DNA of 64,000 nucleotides, from assembly GCA_036435485.1 (NCBI GenBank), contig CM071596.1, positions 15,776,001 to 15,840,000 of the forward strand, given 5' to 3'. Source of the DNA: Saposhnikovia divaricata. Taxonomy: Eukaryota; Streptophyta; Magnoliopsida; Apiales; Apiaceae. Under the pieces are notes generated by a model that saw only the letters and a program-made list of their open reading frames with translations, was not told the DNA's origin and searched no databases. Every line of letters starts with the position of its first letter. Position 1 is the first letter of the stretch. The position numbers and the translations under genes are program-made. Below are positions 1 to 12,074 of this stretch, one piece after another.

Positions 1-146
1 TGTAGGTCGTTGTTGTGATGGAAGAGAGAAGGAGAGGGGAGGAGGCAGGTCGGGGAAGAAGGGGAGAGGGAGGAGCAGCGGCGACGGGAGGCGGCCGGAG
101 AACGCACGGCGGCGGCGAGGTGGTGGCGCATCGTGGCTGTGCGCGC

Positions 147-148
<2 letters not shown>

Positions 149-234
<86 letters not shown>
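149..234. repeat. (GA)n microsatellite
   Basis: About 43 uninterrupted GA units inside a GC-rich, purine-rich stretch (15-250). The open frame across it encodes only alternating Arg-Glu and is not a gene. Confidence 0.95.
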
Positions 235-243
<9 letters not shown>

Positions 244-1049
244 TGGTGGAGATTTTCGTGGTGGCCACCGGAAACGATAATGGTATAATTTCGCATATTA
301 ATTATTTAATTCTTTCTTTATTTATTATTAAATTAGTTGTAAATTCGATATAGTTTAATTGTTGTAATTAATTTAGAGATGAATTGCGAGATTATTGTTG
401 TAATTTAGTTAGTTTAAATTATGAGTTAAGGTGTTAATTGTCGTATTAGATTAATGTGGTAAATTATGAATATTGTGAATTTTCGAGATTCAATTCGGAA
501 AGTATGTTGGTAATTATAATCGTGAGTTTAATTACGAGTCCGATTAAATGTTCGAGTTAATAATTGTTAATTGTTAAATTGTTAGTTGCTAATTGGAATT
601 GTGAGATTAATTGTGATCTCGTTAATATTCGAGTTTAATAGTCGGAGTGGATGTTAGATTTAAAGATTATTATAATTCGTTTTAAATGAATAAAATGATT
701 AAGTGATTATATGGAATTGCTATGTTTAATTGATTAAATGATAATCAAGTTAGTCAACAATCGAGTTTGACCATAGTATTTGATAAATGTCTTATATGCG
801 AGAATTAGATTTAATCGAGTCGATAATTAAGGTTTAATTGACTTACATGTAACATATGGTCATCAATAAATGTTTACGTGCTAAGTGCTATAAGTCGAGT
901 CGTGGTATTTGATGGCTTTACTAATTATGAATGTTATATGTTAAATGTTAGAATTTTATAATAATTAGAACTGTGCTAGGGGTTATGAGAAGATCACAAG
1001 TTTTTAAATGTCAATATTTAAAGGACTTGTGTAATTCTTTTCGGCTAAT

Positions 1050-1250
1050 CCCTAGGGCTTACGAATATCCATGATTAGCTATCACGGGTATAATTAATAT
1101 ACTTGAGTGGTGTGATCATCGATATAGCGTAAGTAATAGTTAGTGCTAGGGGTTGTTCCCTAGGGCTTACGAACATCAATGATTGATTGTCACGTGTATC
1201 ATTAAAATACGTGAGAAATACGATCATTGGTGTAGCGTAAGTAGTAGTGT
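1050..1250. repeat. Imperfect tandem duplication, period about 107 bp
   Basis: Two diverged units start at CCTAGGGCTTACGAA (1051) and CCTAGGGCTTACGAA-like sequence (1159). Both end in a TAGCGTAAGTA motif. They lie in the non-coding part of the LTR element. Confidence 0.7.
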
Positions 1251-3521
1251 AATATAAATCATTATGTGCTATGTGCCGCATGTCAGGGCGGATACTTTCT
1301 TATGTGTTTATTTTATGTTGCTATAAGTTGAGGCAGCTTTATTTTTGCTAAAACAGGGTTGTATTGTATTTGAGGGGCTGTGCCCATAGTCCGATAAACG
1401 AATACTTCATGCCGAAATTTTCTGAAAATCCCCTGCGATTAATTATATTTAATTTATTAAATTTCCGTGGTCTAGAGGCATGAAGTGGATGTTAACTGAA
1501 TATGTGTATATGTGTTAAGTGGTTGATTTGAGGATTAATTGTTGTCTCGAGGATTTATGTGCTAAGTTAAGTATTAAAAATGGTATTGAGGATCAATGAT
1601 GCTTTGAGGATTAATTATATATTAAATTGGTTTAACTCTATTAAATGGTATAAATGTGTTATGTGCATTAAGTGGTATTAGAATAGTTAACTATGGGGAA
1701 GACGCCTATAGTTTTTCTTTAAGTGACTTAGTAGTAACTCTGAGTCGGGACTACTCGATATACGATGGAGGACTGACACGTACTCGTAACCATTTCAGTA
1801 CTATTAGGGCGTAATCAAATTGGAGTGACGTGCATCCAAAAAGGAAGATCGAGACGTCAGGTAAGGTCCATGGAATTGCTTGGACGAGGTGCGAAGGATT
1901 TGTCCGCGGTTTCTATTTTCTGCTAAGGACCAGAGGCAAGTTTACTATGCATACTCAATTGTTCAGAGTATACTTATTTTAAATATATGAAATGTGTTAA
2001 ATAAGTTTTCAATCCGTAATCGCGAGTTTTCCAACCTTGTACTTCTTCTTCCAAATCATTGTATTCCTGGCTTTGCCAGCAATATTAAATTCTGCTCGTG
2101 TAATAACCAAAACCCCATGGCTTATAATACTGTTGACGGGCAGTGATATTTTTATGGCTCTATATCTTGATTTATACGGTATATATATATATATATCTAT
2201 GAACTTTTCGTACTATGGTAGTGGACTATATGTTATGTGGTATGTATTTATGTATCGGAATAAGAGAGGCTCAGAGGGTAGAGCATGTATTGAGTTTTAG
2301 AACTTAGCCGCGTGACGGGGCTATTTTGTATTGCATGTTTTCGAAAACCCGGGCAAAGCTTTTAAAAAGAATTTCGCAATAATTAACCTAAAGGCAACAT
2401 CACCAATAAACCAGTGTTTTTTTAATTAATAGATGCTTCTGAAAGCATTCACTAATTAAATAAACCTCATTCGCCTAATTAAATTTATTTAATTAGATGA
2501 ATATTGTTTTCAAAACGCTTTCTTAAAATCACTTTTTCCCGGAGAAATAATAAAATAATTTAATGGAGTGATTCTATCTAGTACATTATTTATCGGGGAT
2601 AGTTTATTTTCAATACGGATTAAAGATATTCCAATGGTTATAAATTGGTTATTTTCAGCTTAAAACAGCTAGATTGATATCGATATATGTTATTTGAATG
2701 CTTAGTTAAGTTGATGAATATTAATTATAATATTCATTAACAAAAAGAGAGAAAGAGAAAAAGGATTTTCAGGCTTATTAATTATTTCTTACTGACCGAG
2801 AGTCAGTAGTAGTTATTTGATAAAGTGGCTAAAGTTTGGAGACTGCCGGAGAGATTTTGTCTTGATTTTGATTAGAAACATTCCAAGAGTTGTATTTTGA
2901 TGTTTTGAGGTTATTAAGTATTTCAGTATTAATAGTAAATATTATTTAATAAATGAATATTATTTTGAGTATTCTTTTAAAAAGAGATTATTGAATATTT
3001 ATTATTTGGTACATATTAGTCAAATATTTATTAAATACTTTGAGTGTTTTGAAGATTATAAAACACTATTCAAAGGATGTCTAAGGACTTTCATAGTCAT
3101 TTAAAATATTATATTTTGATTCTATCTAGGTAAGTTACTTTTCAAGAACTCATATATATAAGGAATTACCCTGTTGTGTTACAAGCTTTATGCGTACCAT
3201 TTTCCATATGTGAACACAAAACCCTGTGTCGGGATTGATATAAGTATAAGTGTATACCTATACTCGAACTCTTTCGAACTCAAAATATTTTCGAAAACCC
3301 CGGTCTGGTTTTACTTCCTTGCACATTTTTTTTTCAAGAATTATCGGTCGACTGATGTCGGACCTCAACTACTCGATTTTCAATCAAAACAAGTTTTGAA
3401 AGAAAAAGAAAAAGGGGACTCTGGCAGGTGTGGGAATCGTTGACGAACGATTCCCGGGATGTGTAAGCGGCCGTGAGCCAGGCGGTCCATCAATTATTAT
3501 TCCGGCCCAGGTGTTGCCGAA

Positions 3522-3603
3522 GGATGATTACGGATGTAGTTTTCATCGAGGGTGATTACGGATGTAGTTTTCACTCGGGGATAGTTACGGATGTAGTTTC
3601 TAT
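3522..3603. repeat. Three short tandem repeats of about 27 bp
   Basis: Three imperfect units share TTACGGATGTAGTTT. They lie in the putative LTR or leader, downstream of a TATA-like tract. Confidence 0.7.
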
Positions 3604-4875
3604 CCTTCTACCGGTAGAGAAGACCCGCGGATTATTGGACTTGGATGTGGCGACTGATCATCGTCAATCCCTGTCAGGTTTTTATGTTTTCTTCCAGTCC
3701 CATCCTCCACTTTGGAAAAATACTCAAACACTGCTTCTTGGGCCTAAGTGCCAAGTAGCCGATAGTGTTGTTTTCAATTATGAAAGATGATGATGAATTC
3801 ATGCAGTATCTAGAACTGCAAGAATATTCTAACAATAATGGCACGTGTTTGTGCACTTTTGCAATTATTCAAAAGATGAAAGATGGTTCATCGGTTATTG
3901 GTGTCAAGTCTCAAATGTTTTGCTTCAAGAGCTTTGACTCGCTTCCTATCAGTTATTTCTGAGTTTAGATTTATCAAGTGGTTAAAGAACTTATACCCGG
4001 TACACGATGTTGATCTGTAAGGTGTTTGATGGAAATGACATACTTATATGTATATACTTTCAAACTTGAGAAATACTAAAAATGAAACCTTCTAATGGTT
4101 TCGTTTGTATACGATGATAAACAACTGTCTTAGCAGCATATTGAACTGCGTATTTTGAAAAGCTTTCTAAAAGATTAGCAATACTGTAGTGTATACTATT
4201 TCGCTAAGATATGAGGATTACTATGGTTATTATAAACTTATCTGTTCATTGGATGTTGCGTTAAACGTCATATTTTCCTTATTGAAGTTTCACAGTTATA
4301 AATGTTTCGGAAATGATGTTAAGTATTGTTGGATTTTGAAACCCCTGTGTATATTGGATTATATATTGTTAAACTCTATTAATACTTGCTGGGCAATTCT
4401 TTCGCTCATACTTGTTTGTTTTAAATATTAACCTTTCAGAGAAAGGTAGGCGGATGATGCTTATATGCATAGCTCGGAAGAAGCAGGTAGTATGCCCTTA
4501 TGAAGACGATATGATCCAGAAAATCTATAGCTGGAGTAAGTTATATGTAATCATATTGATGTGTAATAATTATATTACTTTGCACAGGATAGCACTAGTT
4601 GCTGGTGTACTTCTCATCGAAGCTATACTAGTAGTATAGGATTTGTAATACACGATGTGATGTAATTGAATGGCTGTAATGAATCGAGTAATGTAAGGAT
4701 TTTAGTTCTTGTTTCTAGCCCTATAACCCAAAAGATGCTTGGTAGTTGGGGTCTCAATTGTTGTATTTCTGTTAGTAAGTGACTACAAATGGTTTAATAT
4801 TGATAAACAGGTGATTTGTTATTGAGGATTTCCGCGTGACGACCAAATCCCTGACCCTGGATTTGGGGTGTTACA

Positions 4876-6863
4876 TTGTAGCTCCTCTGCACAAATTAGT
4901 AGGAAAAGGGCCCTTCATTTGGGATGAACAAGCAGAGACAGCGTTCCAGACCTTAAAGCTGGCCTTGACAACTTCCCCGACACTAGCTTTACCTAATTGG
5001 TCGCACACGTTCACGGTAGAGTGTGATGCAAGTGGGGTGGGCATTGGGGCCGTTCTTACTCAACGAGGACGACCACTGGCTTATTTTAGTGCCCCTCTGA
5101 AAGGAACCATGTTATCTTGGTCCACATACGAGAAGGAAATGCTAGCTATTGTGAAAGCAGTTCGAAAGTGGCGTCATTATTTACTTGGACGGCCATTCGT
5201 GGTAAAAACTGATCATGTTAGTCTCAAATACTTGCTGGAACAACGAATCACCACTCCTTCTCAGTCCAGGTGGTTACATAAGCTGCTGGGTTTCGATTAC
5301 AGAATTGAGTATAAAAGTGGGGGTCTCAATCAAGTTGCGGATGCACTCTCGCATCAGTCTGAGTGTCATTTCCTCGGAGTATCACACCCTTGTTCCACCA
5401 TCTGGGCATACATTCAAGCTGAGGTTCGTACTGACCCATTTTATTCAAATCTGTTTTCAACTATTCCTCACATAATAAGAGGGAACCTGGTAAACCGTGA
5501 TGGTGTTTGGTTTAAAGATAGTGCTGTTCTGTTGAGCTCAAAGTCTCCTCTCTTACCTACCGTGATGTCACTGTGTCACTCTTCAACCGAAGGAGGCCAT
5601 TTCGGGTTTCATAAAACTCTTGCCAAGGTGAAACAAAATTTCTGGTGGTTGGGCATGAAGGATTATGTGAAACAGTACATTCGCGAATGTCATCCTTGCC
5701 AACGAGCTAAGACAGATAGTATGCGGCCTGCTGGATTGCTGCAACCTCTTCCGGTTCCGGAAAGGATTTGGGAGGATGTTAGCATGGATTTTGTGGAAGG
5801 TTTGCCAATCTCCAACGGGTTTTCAGTAATCATGGTGGTTGTTGATCGTCTTTCTAAATATGTGCATTTTGTTCCTCTTCGGCACCCGTTTACAGCCTCT
5901 AGTGTAGCTCGGGAATTTATTTCAAACATTGTTCGTTTACATGGTGTTCCTCTAACTACTGTAAGTGATCGTGACAAGGTATTCATTAGTTCTTTTTGGC
6001 AAGCTCTCTTTAAGGTTCAGGGTACAGTTTCTTGCATGAGTTCGAGCTATCACCCGCAATCGGATGGACAAACTGAAGTTGTCAATCGGATTTTGGAACA
6101 GTATTTGCGCTGCTTTGTGTGTGACAAGCCAAAGAAATGGGTGGACTGGTTACCTTGGGCTGAATACAGCTATAACACCTCGACCCATACGTCTACTAAG
6201 CTCACTCCTTTTCAAGTGGTGTATGGTCGATTACCTCCCAGGCTTTTGCCGTACATTCCAGGTACAACTCAGGTGCAAGCTGTTGACGATTATCTCCAAG
6301 ACAGAGATTTGTTATTGAAAACTCTCCGCACCAATCTTTTGGACGCCCAGAACCGAATGAAGCAGTTCGCTGATCGCCACCGACGAGAGCTAGAATTTGA
6401 TGTAGGAGATTATGTTTATGTTAAGTTGCAGCCGTACAGACAGACAAGTGTGGTTACGCGCTCTTCGGCCAAGTTAAGCCCCAGGTTTTTTGGTCCTTAC
6501 AAAATTCTGGCTAAGTTGGGTTCTGTTGCGTACCGGCTGGAATTACCTCCGGGTTCTTTAGTTCATGACGTTTTTCACGTGAGTCTCTTACGGAAGCATG
6601 AAGGCCCTGTACCCGAACCAATTCCGTTGTTTGTTAGCGAACCTATTCAGTCAGGAGTAGGACTTCAGCCAGCACATATCTTGGAGGAAAGGGTTGTGCA
6701 GAAAGGGAAGTATAGACCTAAGACGGAGATCCTAGTGCAATGGGAGGGACAGTCTCCTGAGGACGTTACCTGGGAGAACAAATGGCGTTTTACTCGCACT
6801 TTTCCACAGTTTCACCTTGCGGACAAGGTGTCTTCCAGTGGGGTGGATTGTTATGTGTCCTAA
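4876..6863 (+). pseudogene. Ty3/gypsy chromovirus pol, 5'-truncated: RNase H, integrase, chromodomain
   Basis: A long open frame of a Ty3 polyprotein, lacking protease and most of reverse transcriptase because another element is inserted at 4875. In order it shows the tail of RT; RNase H with the DASGVGIGAVL core; the HHCC zinc motif ending CHPCQRAK; the integrase core with its first Asp in SMDFVEG, second Asp in VSDRDKV and Glu in DGQTEVVNR; and a C-terminal chromodomain-like tail with VQWEGQSPEDVTWE. That tail is the mark of plant chromoviruses, whose chromodomain directs integration to chromatin. The remaining 660 codons have no stop or frameshift, so the disruption looks recent. The stop codon lies inside the 3' LTR. 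The short LTR suggests the Reina lineage. Confidence 0.92.
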
Positions 6864-7160
6864 GTTATTTAGGCAGTGTTTGATTTTGTTGCTGCAAATA
6901 AATTATTTGAATTAGTTATTAGTTTATGGTCTGAATATGTTTGAAGTAGTCTTGGTTGTTGCTAAAATAAAGGAAATCATGGGTATACCCACGTTTCCAC
7001 TAGTTTCCCTAGTACTTAGGAGCAGTAGTAGTTCTTTCTATATATTGTGTGTTTGCTTTGAGAAATATATATGAGAAAATTGCCCCAACTCTCCCTCTGC
7101 ATCCTTCTATTTCCCTTCTTTTTCTTGGCTATTGGAACAGCCGTTGGTGCAACTATAACA
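6849..7160 (+). mobile_element. 3' LTR of the chromovirus (312 bp)
   Basis: It starts TGTTAT and ends ATAACA, a perfect 6-bp inverted end. It is preceded by a G-rich polypurine tract (CAGTGGGGTGGA). A TATA-like element is at 7037-7047. At 7161 a copia integrase reading frame begins abruptly, so this LTR end is the insertion junction into an older copia element. The 5' LTR and left target duplication are outside the window. Confidence 0.82.
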
Positions 7161-8600
7161 TAGTTTGCCAGGTTTCTTATGGGGCGAGGATTTAAAAACT
7201 GCTGCTTATATTTTAAACCAAGTACCTAGTAAATCTGTCCCGAAAACACCCTATGAATTGTGGTCACGTAAGACACCAAGTTTGAGACATTTTCATGTTT
7301 GGGGATGTAAGGCAGAAGTAAGGCCCTACAATCCTCAATCTAGAAAGCTTGATCCCAAGACAATTAGTGGTTATTTTGTGGGCTACACTTCTGGATCAAG
7401 AGGTTCCAGATTTTATTGCCCCTCTCACACCACAAGAGTGATAGAATTTGATCGAGCTGTCTACTTTGAAAATGATTTTTATTCTAGTTTGGGATCAAAG
7501 GAAATTGAATTAAGAGAAGAGCGTGAGGCACATGGTGAATCACAAAGTTGAGTTCCAAGCGATGAGTTAGTCGTGAGGAGATCACAGAGAATGCGTAAAT
7601 CTGCCTTGCCTAATGACTATATTGTTTATTTACAAGAACATGAGTTTGATATGGGAGACACCTCTGACCCGATCACTTATAAAGAAGCTATTAGTAGTCC
7701 TCAGTCTGTTTTGTGGATGGATGCAATGAAAGATGAAATGCACTTTATGTCAAGTAATAAAGTCTGGGAGTTGGTTGAACTATCGGAAGGTTGCAAACCG
7801 ATTGGATGTAAGTGGGTGTATAAAACCAAACACAACTCAAATGGGAAAGTGGAAAGACTTAAGGCTAGACTTGTTGCAAAGGGCTATAGCCAAAAGAAAG
7901 GCATAGATTATAAAGAACAATGTCCTCAAAGTGATAAAGAGAGAGAGAAGAAATGAAACTCGTTCCTTATGCATCACTTGTAGGCAACCTAATGTATGCT
8001 CAAGTATGCACACGACCTGACATTGATTTTGTTGTAGGCGTGTTGGGAAGATACTTGAGTGATCCTGGTCTTAGCCACTGGAAAGTAGCTAAGAAAGTCA
8101 TGAGGTATCTTCAGGGTACCAAGGATCATATGTTGACTTACCAACGAACTGACACTCTTGATATTGTTTGGTTCAGTTACTCAGATTATGCTGGATGCGT
8201 CGATGATGTAAAGTCAACATCAGGCTATATTTTTATGATGGTCGGAGGAGCTGTTTCGTGGAAAAGTGTTAAGCAAACACTCACAGTAACCTCTACAATG
8301 GAGGCAGAAACTATTGCATGTTATTAAGCTACTTGTCAAGCAATGTGGTTGCGGAATTTCATTTCAGCCTTGGGCGTTGTAGACTCTATATCGAGGCCGC
8401 TGAAATTATTTTTTGACAATTATGCAACTATAGAATTTGCTAAGAGTAGCACCAAAAGTACTGGTCACACTAAACACTTTGATGTAAAGTGTTATTCTGT
8501 TAGAGAGAAAGTTGCTGATTCTCTCATCACTATTGACTATGTGCCCATAACAGCATGTTGGCAGACCCACTTACGAAAGGCTTACCTATATGTACATTTA
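7161..8600 (+). pseudogene. Ty1/copia pol remnant: integrase C-terminus, RT ends, RNase H
   Basis: Three collinear open segments belong to one copia polyprotein. 7161-7551 is the integrase tail (YELWSRKTPS, SGYFVGY). 7573-7956 is the RT start (KWVYKTKHNSNGK, KARLVAKGYSQKKGIDY). 7953-8327 and 8343-8600 are RT tail plus RNase H (YAQVCTRPDIDF, DYAGCVDDVKSTSGY, TKSTGHTKHFDVK). The RT core with the catalytic YVDD is deleted; the junction is near 7920. An in-frame stop interrupts RNase H at 8325-8327. Coding breaks off at 8600 where a second LTR element is inserted and resumes at 11788. The element is dead. Confidence 0.9.
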
Positions 8601-8843
8601 TGTTGGGTTTAAACCCAATACGAATAGTATGGATTTTGGTGATCCAAAACATATATGGATTGGGTAATAATTATATGTTTAGATAATTATTATAGATGGT
8701 ATATTTAGATACCAAGTATGAAAAGGATATCTTGGTGGCTAAGTTTTTGATGGCTATATATACATAGTCATATCGTATTTGTCTGTGGGGATGTGAAAGC
8801 TTAAGAGATGTAGTCTTAAGTATTGTTTGGGAGACCAAAAACT

Positions 8844-10540
8844 TGTTTGCTAATAACGCGCAAGCGTACACGGTCACAAGTAATATATGAATAAGTCGAG
8901 TTCGTTCCCACAGAGATCTGGTTATGGTTTTAATTCAGTAGATGTACCTATGCAACAATGTATGATTATTATTCACTGCTAAGACAATTAACAAATTGGA
9001 GTTTGATTAACTAAAAATTAACTAAGAAACAAATTAACAAACTAAGAATTAACTAACTAACGAGAATTTAAATCTAATTACTGCTGCAAGAGAAAGCATG
9101 GAATCCTAACTTCATTAAATACTTTGCTTAGATCTGACGCCTTTAATCACTATATGCAATGGTTATGATATCTGATCGGACAACACGAAACAAGTATACG
9201 CTACTTCTCAGTATACGAATACCAAACTAAACATACATCCACAAAAGAGATAGAAGATGAATAGACACCAATTATGCTTAGACCCTATATATCTATAGAA
9301 TTTGAAAACATAACGGTTGAAGAACAAGTTATCCATTAAGATCACACAGGGCAATATAAGTATTTTCATCTCATACTACGAATCATGTTGATAAACAATC
9401 ATGAACCTATGCTAGCATGGCAAGTTCTAAATCTCAAGATCCACTTTCACTTCACAAGAGATTAACAAATTAGATGTTAGCTACGCATCTAGCAATTAAG
9501 CACAACCATACGAGGATATCAGATATACATCACACACAGATCTTTAAAGCAATCAAGATACTAAAGCTCCATAAATAAATCCGTTAGAATCCCATGACAA
9601 CGATTAGTTCATAATCGAACCTCTCGTCATCATGGGATCTGATGAAACCATGATAAAAACAAAGTATGAAAAGATACAAATAAATCTAAGTAATTGATAT
9701 ATAATGGTTCTCTCCTAATGATACAAATTACAAGGGTTGGATGTGTTTATATAGGCTCTAGAAGTCTTGCCCACCAAGCAATTGCCGTTTCAGAGTTGGA
9801 ATAGAAGATTGGCAATTTCCGTTCTTGAATGAGAATAGAATTGCAAATTCCATGTATAGATCTGATTCTGGAATGTTCTAGCCGCCCAGAGAAATTACCA
9901 TACTTATTAGAAGTAGGAATTATAGCACTTTCCTTGTCAAAGTTGAATTTCTGCAGCTCGGCACATAATACGTTTCCTAAACTGATTCGGTTTTGAAGGA
10001 AAATTCGTAGCTGACTTTTCTTAAGTATTTCTGGAACGTTCCAATCATAGTTGGACCTCTGGACCACCTTAGAATGATAGAGAATCTCGTTATCTTCGCG
10101 TGGACTGCTTACGGGCCTCAAACGGACTTCTAGAACTCAAGATATGGCCAAAACAGTAATTTTCAAGATTTTCCGCGCGCAACCTGCGCCCAGCAGTCTG
10201 TTTGTCGCGCAGCCTGCGCCAACCACGCGCAACCTGCCCGTGAAACACCTGTCCCATATTGTAGAAAATCTCCCAAGCTTCGCGTGGGCAGTAAGATCGC
10301 TGAAAACGGACTTCTAGAACTCCAGATATGTCCAAAACAGTGTAGACTGCGCAACTGTCTCAGAAATCCGAATTTCAATCAATTAATTCTCCAAAAACGA
10401 TAGAAGCATCCACCTTAATCAACATTCTCGTAAATCTGCACAACTAAGCAAAACACATCAAAATTACAACAAACTTGAGCCCAAGACAATCAATTTAAGC
10501 CGATATGGAACGCTCCAAGTGGATATAAATCCACTTATCA
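8844..10540. mobile_element. Solo-LTR-like insert, copy A (family of 34416-35906)
   Basis: It splits the 5' LTR of the non-autonomous element. It runs from TGTTTGCTAATAACGC to CCACTTATCA and is related along its length to 34416-35906, which has clear LTR ends and target duplication. The right terminus holds a palindrome around AAGTGGATATAAATCCACTT. No protein is encoded. Copy A is about 206 bp longer than copy B; it duplicates a block containing AACGGACTTCTAGAACT (near 10119 and 10304). About ten extra bases (8834-8843) lie to the left and no target duplication is visible at this copy. Confidence 0.7.
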
Positions 10541-10781
10541 AGATGCTTGAGCATTGTTGTCTCAAGTATCAAGGTTGGGACACCGTCAAGGTGTTATTGT
10601 TTTGATGTATTATTGATATTGTTAAGATTAATAATACGAGTTTGGGACGTGCGTGTTTCCACGCCAACTATTGTGTGTGTTCTTGTTTTGCGCTTTGGTA
10701 GATCTTGTCAACTAATCTCTTGGTTATGTGTGTGCTTTGTATTGGTGTTTGTGAATCTCGGATTGCCCCTAACCTAACAAG

Positions 10782-10795
10782 TGGTATCAAGAGCC
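10782..10795 (+). other. Primer-binding site, tRNA-Met type
   Basis: TGGTATCAAGAGCC lies two bases after the 5' LTR end. It matches the usual TGGTATCAGAGC site complementary to initiator tRNA-Met, with one extra A. Confidence 0.8.
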
Positions 10796-11300
10796 AAGGT
10801 TCGGGTTCGTGATGGATGAGGTTAAGGGAAAGTTCGAGGTTCAATTGATCTGGCAGAGTACAATGAAGGATTTGCTGACAAGGAGACTACTAAAGCGGGT
10901 AGAGACAAAGTTACGTGCGGTTTGACGGTTGGCTTTGCACCGTGGATCAATCCTGTGCGGACTCGAGATGGAAGAAGATGGAAGAGGTCATCGCAACTAT
11001 TTCAATGACTTGATCAACCAGGTGAACTATTTGGATGATACTAATGATTTTCTTCAGGAGACCGAAGGATTGTGAAAGCAAGGATCGGGTGACTCAACAT
11101 GTGGAAGAGCACTCGTGGTGGTTGATGCACGTGATTTTACAGATGGATACATCGTTATGGTGAAGAACGATGGTTTGGATGGTTTGGAGGGTCACTATAC
11201 GGGTTTTAGCGACACTCAAGATTGGAGGAGCAAGATGAGGAGATTCTTGTTCGAGGGGAGGCGTTGGCAGATGGACGTCATTCAATCCGATGTGGGTATT

Positions 11301-11317
11301 GGGTTGAAGGGGAGGAT
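11301..11317 (+). other. Polypurine tract of the non-autonomous element
   Basis: GGGTTGAAGGGGAGGAT lies directly before the 3' LTR start and is where plus-strand DNA synthesis would be primed. Confidence 0.75.
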
Positions 11318-11787
11318 TGTTGGGTTTAAACCCAATACGAATAGTATGGGTTTTGGTAATCCAAAACATATATGGATTGGGTAATAATTATATGTTTAGA
11401 TAATTATTATAGATGGTATATTTAGATACCAAGTATGAAAAGGATATCTTGGTGGCTAAGTTTTTGATGGCTATATATACATAGTCATATCGTATTTGTC
11501 TGTGGGGATGTGAAAGCTTAAGAGATGTAGTCTTAAGTATTGTTTGGGAGATGCTTGAGCATTGTTGTCTCAAGTATCAAGGTTGGGACACCGTCAAGGT
11601 GTTATTGTTTTGATGTATTATTGATATTGTTAAGATTAATAATACGAGTTTGGGACGTGGGTGTTTCCACGCCAACTATTGTGTGTGTTCTTGTTTTGCG
11701 CTTTGGTAGATCTTGTCAACTAATCGCTTGGTTATGTGTGTGCTTTGTATTGGTGTTTGTGAATCTCGGATTGCCCCTAACCTAACA
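11318..11787 (+). mobile_element. 3' LTR of the non-autonomous element (470 bp)
   Basis: An uninterrupted LTR, TG to CA, that serves as the reference for reading the split 5' LTR. It is followed by the target duplication CATTTA. Confidence 0.9.
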
Positions 11788-11831
11788 CATTTACAGAACA
11801 TGTTTCCCGTATGGGATTGCTCGGAGGTTAG
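11788..11831 (+). pseudogene. C-terminal codons of the interrupted copia pol
   Basis: After the target duplication the copia frame resumes and gives the usual RNase H tail (FTEHVSRMGLLGG, then TAG at 11829-11831). It continues the frame lost at 8600. Confidence 0.85.
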
Positions 11832-12074
11832 ATTTTCATTGGGAGTTTTACCTATTAGAACATGCTGGTATTTTATTTTTAAAAGCTTTTGTACTGATTA
11901 ATCATAAGTTATGTGTTAGCTCCTGGTGCACTTGTATTTTAATGTTTTTTCAAGGCCAAATGATGCTTGGTATACATATCCTGTCGATATGATCTCATGC
12001 ATGATTTAGTTGACTGCCTTTTCTGTGTTAAACATATATTATGGTGGTTTGATTATATTGTCCAAGTGGGAGAA

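Larger units (their letters stand above)
1..4875. mobile_element. Non-coding part of an LTR retrotransposon, right end at 4875
   Basis: AT-rich sequence without a credible gene that ends in the LTR-like terminus GGGGTGTTACA. At the next base a Ty3 pol reading frame resumes in mid-domain, so 4875 is an insertion junction. A TATA-like tract lies near 3151-3162, and internal repeats are at 149-234, 1050-1250 and 3522-3603. No start with TG inverted to TGTTACA was found, so the left end is probably upstream of the window. The sequence could be one long LTR or LTR plus untranslated internal region. The lineage is not established; the terminus resembles those of Tekay-like elements, from memory only. 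Confidence 0.5.
8601..11787 (+). mobile_element. Non-autonomous LTR retrotransposon (470-bp LTRs, 538-bp interior)
   Basis: The 5' LTR is 8601-8833 plus 10543-10779, split by another insert. The 3' LTR is 11318-11787. Both start TGTTGGGTTTAAACCC and end CCTAACCTAACA. The two LTRs are exactly collinear (233+237 bp) and I counted about four mismatches, so the insertion is recent. The primer-binding site and polypurine tract are intact. The interior encodes no RT or integrase; near 10813-10905 it keeps a weak copia-gag-like stretch (WQSTMKDLL). The 6-bp target duplication CATTTA flanks it at 8595-8600 and 11788-11793. Removing the element restores the copia RNase H frame. It must depend on enzymes of an autonomous copia element. 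Confidence 0.9.

Noticed and set aside
15..353. 112-codon open frame with Arg-Glu runs
   Set aside because: It is made by the (GA)n microsatellite and purine-rich flanks; there is no domain and the tail is AT-rich LTR-like sequence.
2037..2300. 87-codon open frame in the LTR element
   Set aside because: It has hydrophobic AT-rich composition, no family match and no support from codon pattern.
9747..10378. Overlapping minus-strand open frames in solo-LTR copy A
   Set aside because: They are not open in copy B, show no domain and arise in a GC-richer part of the LTR.
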